This document shows, one piece after another, positions 12,781-20,376 of a DNA stretch of 21,466 nucleotides (the stretch's first letter is position 1; each line of letters starts with the position of its first letter). This DNA is from a virus. The position numbers were made by a program, and so were the translations under genes. The notes under the pieces are model-generated. The model was not told where the DNA came from. It worked only from the letters and a program-made list of their open reading frames with translations, and searched no databases. Where the stretch lies: IMG/VR virus record IMGVR_UViG_3300042563_001803, positions 1-21,466 of that record; one strand, given 5' to 3'.

Positions 12781-13368
12781 ATGGAAGAAATATTTAATAA
12801 ACTTACAAAAGAAAAGTTAACACCTAATAATTTCTATGTTCTATATTGTATTAAAAGTAGTATAAAGCCTCATGATTTTGTTAATAGTAGTTTAGCTGTA
12901 ACATTATTGAAGCAAGAAGGTTGGCTAGATGAAAATTTGCAGTTAACAGATAAAAGTATTATCTTTACTTCTGAACTTGATACTTATTTTAAAAAAGTAA
13001 AAAAGAAAACATCAACCAATCTTCTTGGCGAGAATTTTATAGACAATATAAAAAAATACACTGAAGTTTTTCCAAACAGAAAGTTAGGTACTGGCAAGTA
13101 TGCAAGATCTAATCCTAAAAATTTAGAAAATTCTTTTAGATGGTTTTTTGAGAACTATGAGTATGATTGGAGTGTAGTATTAAAAGCAGCTGAAAAATAT
13201 GTGTCTGAATATATGCTTATGAATTATCAGTATATGAGAACCTCTCAGTATTTTATAAGAAAACAAAATATTGACAAAACTTGGGACTCTGATCTAGCAG
13301 ATTATTGTGAACTAATAATTAATAAATCAGATGAAGATGTAGTATTTATAAAAGAAAGAATAATATGA
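12781..13368 (+). CDS. Putative replisome accessory protein (helicase-loader candidate)
   Basis: A 195-residue protein. A TTG at 12772 is in frame but overlaps the glycosylase stop region, so the ATG at 12781 is preferred. The first 70 residues could be a winged helix, followed by a Lys-rich linker (K-K-V-K-K-K at about residues 67-72) and a helical domain with P-N-R-K-L-G-T-G-K-Y-A-R-S and a Trp/Tyr-rich helix pair. The family is not firmly recognised. The position between UDG and the DnaB-type helicase and the two-domain layout suggest a replication initiator or helicase loader. The end couples to the next gene by ATGA. Confidence 0.6.
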   Translation: MEEIFNKLTKEKLTPNNFYVLYCIKSSIKPHDFVNSSLAVTLLKQEGWLDENLQLTDKSIIFTSELDTYFKKVKKKTSTNLLGENFIDNIKKYTEVFPNRKLGTGKYARSNPKNLENSFRWFFENYEYDWSVVLKAAEKYVSEYMLMNYQYMRTSQYFIRKQNIDKTWDSDLADYCELIINKSDEDVVFIKERII

Positions 13369-13550
13369 GTAAAGTAAAGTTTCATAGGTGGGCAATAGCA
13401 ATTTTGGGGAGTGTGTTAGCTTACTTTATAATTAATGTGTTTATTGTCCCTCTCAAGGTATGGCAATACGTAGCTATAGAAGTGTTAATAACAATGTTTC
13501 ACTTTCTATATAATAATGTAATAGTAAGCATAAATGTTTCTGATGAGTAA
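13365..13550 (+). CDS. Small two-TM membrane protein (61 aa)
   Basis: A 61-residue protein with a basic N-terminus and two hydrophobic segments at about residues 9-28 and 34-55, separated by V-P-L-K-V-W. It is coupled by ATGA to the upstream replication gene and sits directly before the helicase. A membrane protein in a replication operon could tether the replisome to the inner membrane, but that is inference. No family was recognised. Confidence 0.6.
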   Translation: MSKVKFHRWAIAILGSVLAYFIINVFIVPLKVWQYVAIEVLITMFHFLYNNVIVSINVSDE

Positions 13551-13563
13551 TTAAAAATAAATT

Positions 13564-14541
13564 ATGTTAGACCAGAAAAAAGTACAGGCATTAATACCCG
13601 TAAGTGAGAGAGACTCATTAAAAAAGGCTCTTATAAAGATGAAAGCTAGAAGGAATGGAGATCTAAAGTCTCTCAAAACAGCTTGGCAGAGTTTTAATGA
13701 TGCTTTTTGTGATGGATTAGAGTGGAGAACAATCACCGTAGTTGGTGCAAGACCTGGTACAGGTAAAACTTTATTTATGGAACAGTTAGTAAATGATACT
13801 ATTGACATAAATAAAGATCAAAAATTTAGAGTTCTAAAGTTTCAGTTTGAGATGTTAGATGAGACTAATGGTATTAGAAAACTAAGTATGAATGTTAATG
13901 CTGATTATAACACATTAATGAGTAAAGATGGACCAATTGATAAAGCTTTATTTCAAAAGTGTGTAGATGTGTATGAAAAAACAGTAAGTACAGATATTAT
14001 TGATGTTGTTTATGACCCTTGTACTATAGAAGACATGATTGCTACAGTTACATACTATATGCAAAAAAACAAAGAAGGGGAAAATTTTACTAATACATTA
14101 ATAACAATAGATCACTCTACTCTATTTAAACTAAGTAAGCAGTTCAAGGATAAATTTGATATGCTATATGGTTTAGGAGAGGCACTTACTGAACTTAAGA
14201 AAAAGTTTCCAATTGCTTTTTTAGTTCTCAGTCAGCTTAACAGAAATGTTGAGCATCCTGACAGAGCAAAAGATGGACAATATGGTAACTATGTTCTAGA
14301 TTCTGATTTATACGGGTCTGATGCTTTATTACAACATGCTGATGTGGTTATTGGAATTAATAGACCTTACAGTAGAAGAATAAAATTTTATGGTCCTGAA
14401 AGATACATTGTTAATGATGAAAACTTATTAGTTTTCCATTACTTAAAATCAAGAAACAGTGTAACAGGTATGAATTTTTTCAAACTGGATAGAGATTTAG
14501 TAAGAATAATAGAAATTGATGCACCACCAACAAGTAAATAA
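13564..14541 (+). CDS. DnaB-type replicative helicase (RecA-fold domain only)
   Basis: A 325-residue protein holding the C-terminal RecA-like domain of the DnaB/gp41 family. Walker A is G61-A-R-P-G-T-G-K-T69, E97 is the likely catalytic Glu in Q-F-E-M, motif H2 is L179-I-T-I-D-H184, motif H3 is S223-Q-L-N-R227 and K-S-R-N-S (295-299) is the likely arginine-finger region. It should form a hexamer and unwind DNA at the phage fork. The usual N-terminal collar domain is missing or reduced to about 45 residues, shorter than the 450-odd residues of DnaB. The start has an AAATTATG context. Its neighbours are replication genes. Confidence 0.9.
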   Translation: MLDQKKVQALIPVSERDSLKKALIKMKARRNGDLKSLKTAWQSFNDAFCDGLEWRTITVVGARPGTGKTLFMEQLVNDTIDINKDQKFRVLKFQFEMLDETNGIRKLSMNVNADYNTLMSKDGPIDKALFQKCVDVYEKTVSTDIIDVVYDPCTIEDMIATVTYYMQKNKEGENFTNTLITIDHSTLFKLSKQFKDKFDMLYGLGEALTELKKKFPIAFLVLSQLNRNVEHPDRAKDGQYGNYVLDSDLYGSDALLQHADVVIGINRPYSRRIKFYGPERYIVNDENLLVFHYLKSRNSVTGMNFFKLDRDLVRIIEIDAPPTSK

Positions 14542-14547
14542 TAAAAT

Positions 14548-15147
14548 ATGTTTGATAGAAAAGAAAAAGAAAAAGAATTATTTGCATATCATGCAAACTT
14601 CTTTAGTAAAAACCACATTACTAATTATCAGTTTTTAGTTAAAACTGCATTTTTTAGTAAAGGAAAATCTGGAAGAAATATCCAGTTATTTGAAGCAGAA
14701 CTTAATAAAGGTTTAGATTCTTATGTAGAAATTATTGATGTACAAAGAGATGAGAAAGGAATAGAAAAGGACTTAGTTTCTATGTATTCTGATAGACCAA
14801 TATTTAAGTTAGTAGCTAATCCATATTATGCTGAAGAGTATGAATTGAAAACAAGCACAAGTGCAAGAGGTAATGAGTATTCAGCTTATATAGTTCCTGC
14901 ATCTGAACTAGTATGCATCTTAAAAGATGGTACTGAGATATCATTTAATGAGTATGAAAATAAGAGAGATGAGCTAATAAAATTAAATGCAAAAGAACAG
15001 TATAAAGTTGATTTATTTCCTGATTTTGAGGAAGAATTTATTCCTAAAGAAAAAGAAATAACTTTAAGCACTGATACTGAATCAGCATCAGATATTCTTT
15101 TAAGAATTTCTCTTGATCTTGCAAAGCTAGCAAAAAAACTAAAGTAA
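14548..15147 (+). CDS. Conserved-looking replication-module protein (199 aa)
   Basis: A 199-residue soluble protein. The first 120 residues are beta-rich with many Tyr and Phe and the pattern N-P-Y-Y-A-E-E-Y-E-L. The remainder is acidic and helical with a Lys-rich last helix. It lies 6 nt after the helicase and 1 nt before the Sak4-like gene, so it belongs to the replication operon. I do not recognise the family. Its composition would allow an OB-like nucleic-acid-binding domain, but no motif proves it. Confidence 0.65.
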   Translation: MFDRKEKEKELFAYHANFFSKNHITNYQFLVKTAFFSKGKSGRNIQLFEAELNKGLDSYVEIIDVQRDEKGIEKDLVSMYSDRPIFKLVANPYYAEEYELKTSTSARGNEYSAYIVPASELVCILKDGTEISFNEYENKRDELIKLNAKEQYKVDLFPDFEEEFIPKEKEITLSTDTESASDILLRISLDLAKLAKKLK

Positions 15148-15148
15148 T

Positions 15149-15871
15149 ATGAGTATAGTACTTCCAACTAAAAAAGTAAAAGTAGAAAGAAATAATCCTA
15201 AAAGATTGATTATCTACTCAAAACCTAAAACAGGTAAAACAACTGCATTTGCTGGACTAGAAAATAATCTAATTTTAGATTTAGAAAATGGTTCTGAATA
15301 TGTAGAAGCTCTTAAAGTCAAAATAAGTTCTTTACAGGATTTACTAGATGCAGGAAAAGCTATTAAAGAAGCAGGATGTCCATATAAGTATGTTACTATA
15401 GATACAGTAACTGCATTAGAAGATATGGTTGGTCCTTTAGCTGTTAAATTATATAAACAAACACCAATGGGCAGTAAGTATGATGGAACAAATGTTCTTA
15501 CTTTAGCTAATGGTGCTGGTTATTTATATTTAAGACAAGCTTTCTTTCAAGTTTTAGATTTTATTGATACCTTAGCACCCCATATTATTTTATCTGGTCA
15601 TATTAAAGACAAACAGGTAGATGATAAAGGTGAAATGGTAATGGCTGCAAATATAGATTTGACAGGTAAAATTAAGTCTTTAATTTGTGCAAATGCAGAT
15701 GCAATAGGCTACATGTTTAGAAAAGGTAACCAAACTATTCTAAGTTTTAAAACTAATGATGGAGTGACTTGTGGTGCAAGACCAGAGCACTTGAGAGATC
15801 AAGAAATAGTAATTTCTGAAATGAATGAAAAAGGTGAATTAAACATTCACTGGGATAAAGTATACATATAA
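15149..15871 (+). CDS. Sak4-like RecA-fold ATPase
   Basis: A 240-residue RecA-fold ATPase without extra domains. Walker A is S24-K-P-K-T-G-K-T31, an acidic strand L-I-L-D-L-E-N-G follows, Walker B is Y81-V-T-I-D85, and L-S-G-H-I-K-D-K matches the motif with polar tip residues in Sak4/RadA-like phage proteins. These proteins anneal single strands or promote strand exchange together with a phage SSB, and an SSB-like gene follows 24 nt downstream. It probably drives phage homologous recombination during replication. It is distinct from full RecA in length and in the missing C-terminal domain. Confidence 0.85.
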   Translation: MSIVLPTKKVKVERNNPKRLIIYSKPKTGKTTAFAGLENNLILDLENGSEYVEALKVKISSLQDLLDAGKAIKEAGCPYKYVTIDTVTALEDMVGPLAVKLYKQTPMGSKYDGTNVLTLANGAGYLYLRQAFFQVLDFIDTLAPHIILSGHIKDKQVDDKGEMVMAANIDLTGKIKSLICANADAIGYMFRKGNQTILSFKTNDGVTCGARPEHLRDQEIVISEMNEKGELNIHWDKVYI

Positions 15872-15895
15872 TTAACAACTAAAAACAAAAACAAA

Positions 15896-16573
15896 ATGGG
15901 ATTAAGTACAACAGATCTAGGAAGTGGAACAGGTTCAGGAATGCCAAAAACAATTGGTCCAGGTAATCATGTATTAAAAATTAACAGTATTGTCTTAGAA
16001 GACTTTCAATTTATTGATGGTGCAAAGCATTTAATACTAAATGTAGAAACAGAACCTATTGAAGGTTTTGAAGGATTTATGATTGATAAAGATGATGAAA
16101 GTAAAGGTCATCACAAAGGTCAGATTGGTAGAGTTAAAGCTAGCCAATATGCTTTTGCAGATGGAGAAACTAAATCAGGAATTAAGATTCAAAGAGATAG
16201 ATCTATCATGATCTTCTTAAATAACATGGCAAAGAACTTGGAGTTTTATGAGTGGTTTGTAGAGCAGGATAATAAGTTCAATACTATTGAAGATTTTGTA
16301 AAGAACTTTAATGATAATGCTCCTTACAAAGGTATAGAAATAGAATTCTGTATTGCTGGTAAAGAGTATATGAATAAGTCTGGTTATGTAAATTATGACA
16401 TGTGGTTACCAAAAGCAGAAAATAAAACATATGCTTATGGAGAAAATGTTATGACTTATAGTGAAGCAAAACATCTTAAAAAGATGGAAGTTAAAGAAGT
16501 AAAAGGATTTGGTGATGATGAAGATGACTTTACAACACCACCTAAAAGTTCTTCTGACTTTAATTTAGATTAA
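15896..16573 (+). CDS. Single-stranded DNA-binding protein-like
   Basis: A 225-residue protein. It begins with a Gly/Ser-rich arm, then a beta-rich domain (about 20-165) with V-L-K-I-N-S-I-V-L and conserved aromatic residues, and ends with a flexible acidic tail: G-D-D-E-D-D-F at about 206-212 and a final D-F-N-L-D. The tail resembles the protein-docking tail of SSBs. Its place directly after the Sak4-like ATPase is the usual pairing. It should coat ssDNA and recruit recombination proteins. It is longer than bacterial SSB and the OB fold is inferred. A strong terminator follows. Confidence 0.7.
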   Translation: MGLSTTDLGSGTGSGMPKTIGPGNHVLKINSIVLEDFQFIDGAKHLILNVETEPIEGFEGFMIDKDDESKGHHKGQIGRVKASQYAFADGETKSGIKIQRDRSIMIFLNNMAKNLEFYEWFVEQDNKFNTIEDFVKNFNDNAPYKGIEIEFCIAGKEYMNKSGYVNYDMWLPKAENKTYAYGENVMTYSEAKHLKKMEVKEVKGFGDDEDDFTTPPKSSSDFNLD

Positions 16574-16581
16574 TTATACTT

Positions 16582-16618
16582 ATATAAGGGGAGTTAGTCT
16601 AGCTTCCCTTATATTTTT
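16582..16618 (+). terminator. Strong intrinsic terminator after the SSB-like gene
   Basis: A 12-bp stem (16582-16593 with 16603-16614, one G-T wobble) with a 9-nt loop leads into TTTT. It splits the replication region into a helicase-to-SSB unit and a primase-led unit, so the primase must have its own promoter or rely on read-through. Confidence 0.85.
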
Positions 16619-16631
16619 AAATTAAGTTACT

Positions 16632-17612
16632 ATGATTTCAACAAAAAATTTAATTTATGATTTGGCAGATGTGCCAAGAGAATGGATATTTGAACACTAT
16701 CTTAATTTACCAGAAAGACTTACTGGACAAGACCTTAAAATAAAATCTGTATTTAATTTACGTGAAAGAACTCCTTCTATGTGTATCTACATGGATACAA
16801 ATAACATCTATAAGTTTAAGGATTTCTCTTCAGGTATAGGTGGTGACTCACTAAGTCTTGTACAAAATCTATTTAATCTTAATACAAGAGGTGTTGCATC
16901 TTTTAAAGTAATAGAAGATTATAACCAGTATGTTTTAAATAATGGTTATAATCCTATAAACTCTTATAAGCAACAAAGCAGATATAAAGTTACTGACTTT
17001 GAAATTAGACACTGGAATACTCTTGACCAAAAATACTGGATGGGATATAAGATTGGTTCTAAGTTATTAGAGAAATATAATGTTCACCCTTTAGAATATT
17101 ATATTATGCAAAAAACAGATGAAAATGAAATTTTGTCTAGTATAACTATCAAAGGAAATTACATCTATGGTTACTTTAAAGAAGATGGTACTCTATATAA
17201 GATATATCAACCTAAAGTAAAAGACAGTAAGTTTATTAAAGTAAGAGATTACATTCAAGGTTCTGAACAACTAACTTATGATAAACCATATCTTATTATT
17301 ACTTCATCTCTTAAAGATCTGATGGCTTATAATAAGTTAAGACTTGTTAATTCTGAAGCTATTGCACCAGACAGTGAAAATACTATGATTCCAGAAAATA
17401 TTATGAGCTCTATAAGTTCTAAATGCAAACAGATTTGTTTACTTTTTGACAATGATGAGCCTGGAATTAAAGCTGCTGAAAAGTATAAGGCTAAATATGG
17501 TTTTAATTATGTAGTACTTCCAATGGAAAAAGATTTGTCTGACTCAATTGCAAAACATGGAGTTGATAAAGTTAGAGATGTGTTACTACCATTACTAAAA
17601 GAAGCATTATGA
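16632..17612 (+). CDS. DnaG-type primase with degenerate motifs
   Basis: A 326-residue protein. The N-terminal 80 residues (R-E-R-T-P-S-M, then F-K-D-F-S-S-G-I-G-G-D-S-L-S-L-V) follow the fold of the primase zinc-binding domain but have no zinc-ligand cysteines. The TOPRIM part begins near 219 (Y-L-I-I-T-S-S-L-K-D-L-M) and has the acidic pair D273-N-D275 with P277-G278, then K300-D301. The usual TOPRIM glutamate position is Ser. It should make RNA primers for the DnaB-type helicase encoded upstream. The changes are compatible with a phage-specific branch but could reduce activity. The next gene couples by ATGA. Confidence 0.8.
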   Translation: MISTKNLIYDLADVPREWIFEHYLNLPERLTGQDLKIKSVFNLRERTPSMCIYMDTNNIYKFKDFSSGIGGDSLSLVQNLFNLNTRGVASFKVIEDYNQYVLNNGYNPINSYKQQSRYKVTDFEIRHWNTLDQKYWMGYKIGSKLLEKYNVHPLEYYIMQKTDENEILSSITIKGNYIYGYFKEDGTLYKIYQPKVKDSKFIKVRDYIQGSEQLTYDKPYLIITSSLKDLMAYNKLRLVNSEAIAPDSENTMIPENIMSSISSKCKQICLLFDNDEPGIKAAEKYKAKYGFNYVVLPMEKDLSDSIAKHGVDKVRDVLLPLLKEAL

Positions 17613-18043
17613 GTTGGCTATATCAAGGACAACCTTTTAATAATTCAATGATACCTGAAGATGCAGAAGGATTTGTCTATGAAATGCAAGCTACTATTGA
17701 TGGTAAACTTGTTAAGTATATTGGAAAGAAAAACTTTTACTCTAATGTAAAGAAAAGATTTGGTAAAAGAGCTTTAGCTCAAGTAACTGATAAAAGAACC
17801 AAAAAGTATACTGTTGTTACAAAAGAAAGCTATGAGAATTACTATAGCAGTAATAAAACTTTACAAGAAGCTCACAAAGCTGGAATTGAAATAAGAAGAT
17901 ACATAATTCAGATATGCTTTTCTAAAACAGAACTTACTTATTTTGAAGTTAAGTTTCAGTTTGTCAGAGGAGTGTTAGAAAGTGATGAATTCTTAAATGG
18001 TAATATTTTGGGCCGGTTCTATGGTCCATTTAAAAAACAATAA
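17609..18043 (+). CDS. GIY-YIG-like phage endonuclease (putative)
   Basis: A 144-residue basic protein. The first part has G-F-V-Y-E-M, a G-K-L-V-K-Y-I-G-K-K-N-F segment (the YIG-like strand) and Y-Y-S-S-N-K-T-L. The end has E-L-T-Y-F-E-V-K-F-Q and G-N-I-L-G-R-F-Y-G. This order resembles phage endonucleases related to T4 endonuclease II and Seg proteins. It would cut DNA, either host or branched phage DNA. It overlaps the primase stop by ATGA. A homing role is possible, but tight coupling to the primase suggests a fixed phage function. Confidence 0.6.
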   Translation: MSWLYQGQPFNNSMIPEDAEGFVYEMQATIDGKLVKYIGKKNFYSNVKKRFGKRALAQVTDKRTKKYTVVTKESYENYYSSNKTLQEAHKAGIEIRRYIIQICFSKTELTYFEVKFQFVRGVLESDEFLNGNILGRFYGPFKKQ

Positions 18044-18045
18044 CT

Positions 18046-18450
18046 ATGACAGAAAATGATATGACAGGCCTTCTACTTAAGTTGGCTGACCTTGGTGTGA
18101 CCGGAATTAAAATATTTTATTCAGGTGGTGGAGACAGTGGTGCTATTGATGATATTGTATATACAACAGAAGAAGTAGAAGATATTGATGATATTAACTA
18201 TTTAGAAAATTATGGTGATCATGTTTATTACTTAAAAGATCTTGACTCAGCACTTAATCAAGACATAGAAAACTTTGCTACAGAACAAATCTTAAGTGAT
18301 ATTGAAGATTGGTGGAATAATGATGGTGGTTATGGAGTAATGCTTATTGCTGTTCCTTCCGGTAATTATAAAATTGATAATGCTATTTATATTACTAATA
18401 CTGAAGAGTATTATCATGATGGTAATTTAATTGATCAAAGTTTAAACTAA
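18046..18450 (+). CDS. DUF6878-like protein
   Basis: A 134-residue acidic protein. Y-S-G-G-G-D-S-G-A-I-D-D-I, I-E-D-W-W-N-N-D-G-G-Y-G and the final I-T-N-T-E-E-Y-Y-H-D-G match the pattern I recall for the DUF6878 family. The biochemical role is unknown. The gene starts 2 nt after the nuclease and its stop overlaps the next ATG (TAATG). It belongs to a tightly packed cluster that ends in the VWA/MoxR pair. Confidence 0.65.
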   Translation: MTENDMTGLLLKLADLGVTGIKIFYSGGGDSGAIDDIVYTTEEVEDIDDINYLENYGDHVYYLKDLDSALNQDIENFATEQILSDIEDWWNNDGGYGVMLIAVPSGNYKIDNAIYITNTEEYYHDGNLIDQSLN

Positions 18451-18791
18451 TGGCACATCCATGGCAACATGCAAAATCATCAGCTAGAAAGTTTGGTGGT
18501 GTAGCAACAGATTATTTAGAAATACATGAATGGTTTGATGAAACTAAAGCATGGATTGGGCACAGTAAGCACAGAATGTTTAGACATCACTCAGAAGGTA
18601 TTTTTGAATGTGAAAAAAAATTTGGTATTATGATTACAAATTCTGATAATAAAGATGTGTATGTAAGATATGTTGGTGAACAACATGTAAAGGAAGACTG
18701 CAATGGATATATTCCTACTGCAAAAGAATGGGTGGATAATATAAATACACCAACAAAGTGGATGATTAAAACCTTAAAAATTGAAGACTAA
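18450..18791 (+). CDS. DUF6915-like protein
   Basis: A 113-residue protein with M-A-H-P-W-Q-H-A-K-S-S-A-R-K-F-G-G, then H-E-W-F-D-E-T-K-A, H-R-M-F-R-H-H-S-E-G-I-F and V-G-E-Q-H-V-K-E-D. This is the DUF6915 pattern as I recall it from bacteria and phages. The repeated His and Glu positions suggest a metal-dependent enzyme, though no activity is established to my knowledge. TAATG overlaps link it to both neighbours. Confidence 0.75.
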   Translation: MAHPWQHAKSSARKFGGVATDYLEIHEWFDETKAWIGHSKHRMFRHHSEGIFECEKKFGIMITNSDNKDVYVRYVGEQHVKEDCNGYIPTAKEWVDNINTPTKWMIKTLKIED

Positions 18792-19198
18792 TGATTTTTA
18801 ATAAAGAAGAAACAAAGAACTTATTAAACATGTTAAGGTCACCTGATGATGAAAATGCTGTAATAGCATTTGAATCTTTAAAAAATGTTGACATAAAGGC
18901 ATATATTGGAGAACTAATTGTATTATATAAGTTTGGTAAACAAACAAATGATGTTTGGGAAGCTAATTGTCCTAAGTGTTTTACTGCTATAAGTAAAGAA
19001 ATAGATATAGATAAAACATTATCTACTGGTGAATGTCTTTCAGCCATGACATTTAATAAAGTTAGTATGTATTCTATAGAGCTTTTTATGGAATTATTTA
19101 CAGAAAATATGGTTGGCTTTTTAGGTCAAATGGGATATCCTGTTGACAAATTTGATATAATATTAAAACTAAAAGATGGACAAAGCACAAAGTCTTAG
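18791..19198 (+). CDS. CxxC-containing hypothetical protein (135 aa)
   Basis: A 135-residue helical protein with one C-P-K-C pair near residues 57-60 (N-C-P-K-C-F-T-A-I). The rest is rich in Phe, Met and Leu helices. The start overlaps the DUF6915-like stop and the end overlaps the VWA-type gene by 23 nt, so it is probably co-translated with them. The family is not recognised. It may be a subunit of the downstream VWA/MoxR assembly. Confidence 0.65.
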   Translation: MIFNKEETKNLLNMLRSPDDENAVIAFESLKNVDIKAYIGELIVLYKFGKQTNDVWEANCPKCFTAISKEIDIDKTLSTGECLSAMTFNKVSMYSIELFMELFTENMVGFLGQMGYPVDKFDIILKLKDGQSTKS

Positions 19199-20363
19199 TA
19201 AGACAGCAAAAGAACTAATGTTAAAAGAGCCCTATTATGGGTTCTTTCTACTAATGCTAAATAAATTATGGGACAGTAAAAAAGTTCCAACTGCTGGTGT
19301 AAGCAAAAATGGTATTAATTACCAACTATGTATTAATGAAGAATTCTGGATGGGTCTAAGTGAAGATCATAAACTTGGTCTACTTAAACATGAATTACTT
19401 CATATTGCATTTGGACATCTTACTACTTACTTTAAGTTTAGTAATCATAAGATGGCTAATATAGCAATGGATATGGAGATTAACCAATATATTGATGAAG
19501 ATTGGTTACCAAAAGGTGGTATAGATATAAATGACTATGAAGATCTTGATCTTGATAGAAAAGCAGGTGCTAGATATTATTATGATAAACTATCACAAGC
19601 TAAAGATGAAAAAGATAAAAATGGTACATCTGGAGATGAAAACTTTGATAAGCTATGTGATAGCATGGATGGAGATGGAGAAGGTTTACCTGATCATAGT
19701 ACATGGTCAGACTTTGAAGATCTTACTGAAGCTGAGCAAAAGCTAATTGAAAAACAATTACAGAAAGTTCTATCAGATGCTAAAGAGCAAACTGTTAAGA
19801 AAAGAGGTAATATTCCTGGAGAGATTGATGGAGTTATTATTATAGAAGAAATTGTACCACCCAAGTTTGATTGGAGAGGGTATATGAGAAGATTTACTGG
19901 TATAAGCACAAAAGTGTTTACTAAGAAAATCCGTAAAAAGGAAAATAAAAGATATGATGGTAATCCTGGTCTTAAGATCAAGATGAAACAACATATGTTA
20001 TTAGGTATAGATACCTCAGGTTCTGTAAGTGATACAGAATTAATTGAGTTTATGAATGAGATTCATCATATTTATAAAGCAGGAGTAGATGTCACTATAA
20101 TTCAGTGTGACACACAAATAAGATCAGTAGAACCTTATAGAGGTAAGAGTGATCTTGAAGTACATGGTAGAGGAGGAACTGAGTTTGATCCTGTCTTAGA
20201 GTATTATAATGAAAATAACAAGAAATATACAAGCCTAGTATATTTTACTGATGGAGAGTGTAATGCAAGAGTAAAACCAAAAGGTAATGTCCTTTGGGTT
20301 ATATCAGAGAGATCAGAAATGAATAATGATCTGCCAGGCAAAGTAATTAAGTTAGAACTATAA
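19176..20363 (+). CDS. VWA-like protein with N-terminal metallopeptidase-type domain (DUF2201-like)
   Basis: A 395-residue protein. The N-terminal domain carries an intact zinc-protease-like H72-E-L-L-H76 with H81 five residues on. A charged linker (about 135-210) joins it to a VWA-type domain with a MIDAS site: D279-T-S281-G-S283, T335 and D359. Proteins of this layout (DUF2201-like) usually pair with MoxR-type AAA+ ATPases, and one begins 13 nt downstream. The likely role is metal-dependent binding, and perhaps cleavage, of a partner protein remodelled by the ATPase. The target is unknown. The gene overlaps its upstream neighbour by 23 nt. Confidence 0.85.
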   Translation: MDKAQSLSKTAKELMLKEPYYGFFLLMLNKLWDSKKVPTAGVSKNGINYQLCINEEFWMGLSEDHKLGLLKHELLHIAFGHLTTYFKFSNHKMANIAMDMEINQYIDEDWLPKGGIDINDYEDLDLDRKAGARYYYDKLSQAKDEKDKNGTSGDENFDKLCDSMDGDGEGLPDHSTWSDFEDLTEAEQKLIEKQLQKVLSDAKEQTVKKRGNIPGEIDGVIIIEEIVPPKFDWRGYMRRFTGISTKVFTKKIRKKENKRYDGNPGLKIKMKQHMLLGIDTSGSVSDTELIEFMNEIHHIYKAGVDVTIIQCDTQIRSVEPYRGKSDLEVHGRGGTEFDPVLEYYNENNKKYTSLVYFTDGECNARVKPKGNVLWVISERSEMNNDLPGKVIKLEL

Positions 20364-20376
20364 AAAAAGAAAAGTT

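Noticed and set aside
13551-13808. Minus-strand 85-residue frame
   Set aside because: Antisense shadow of the DnaB-type helicase Walker A region, whose coding evidence is far stronger.
19531-19746. Plus-strand 71-residue frame inside the VWA-like gene
   Set aside because: Out-of-frame Ile/Lys/Met-rich shadow of an established gene.
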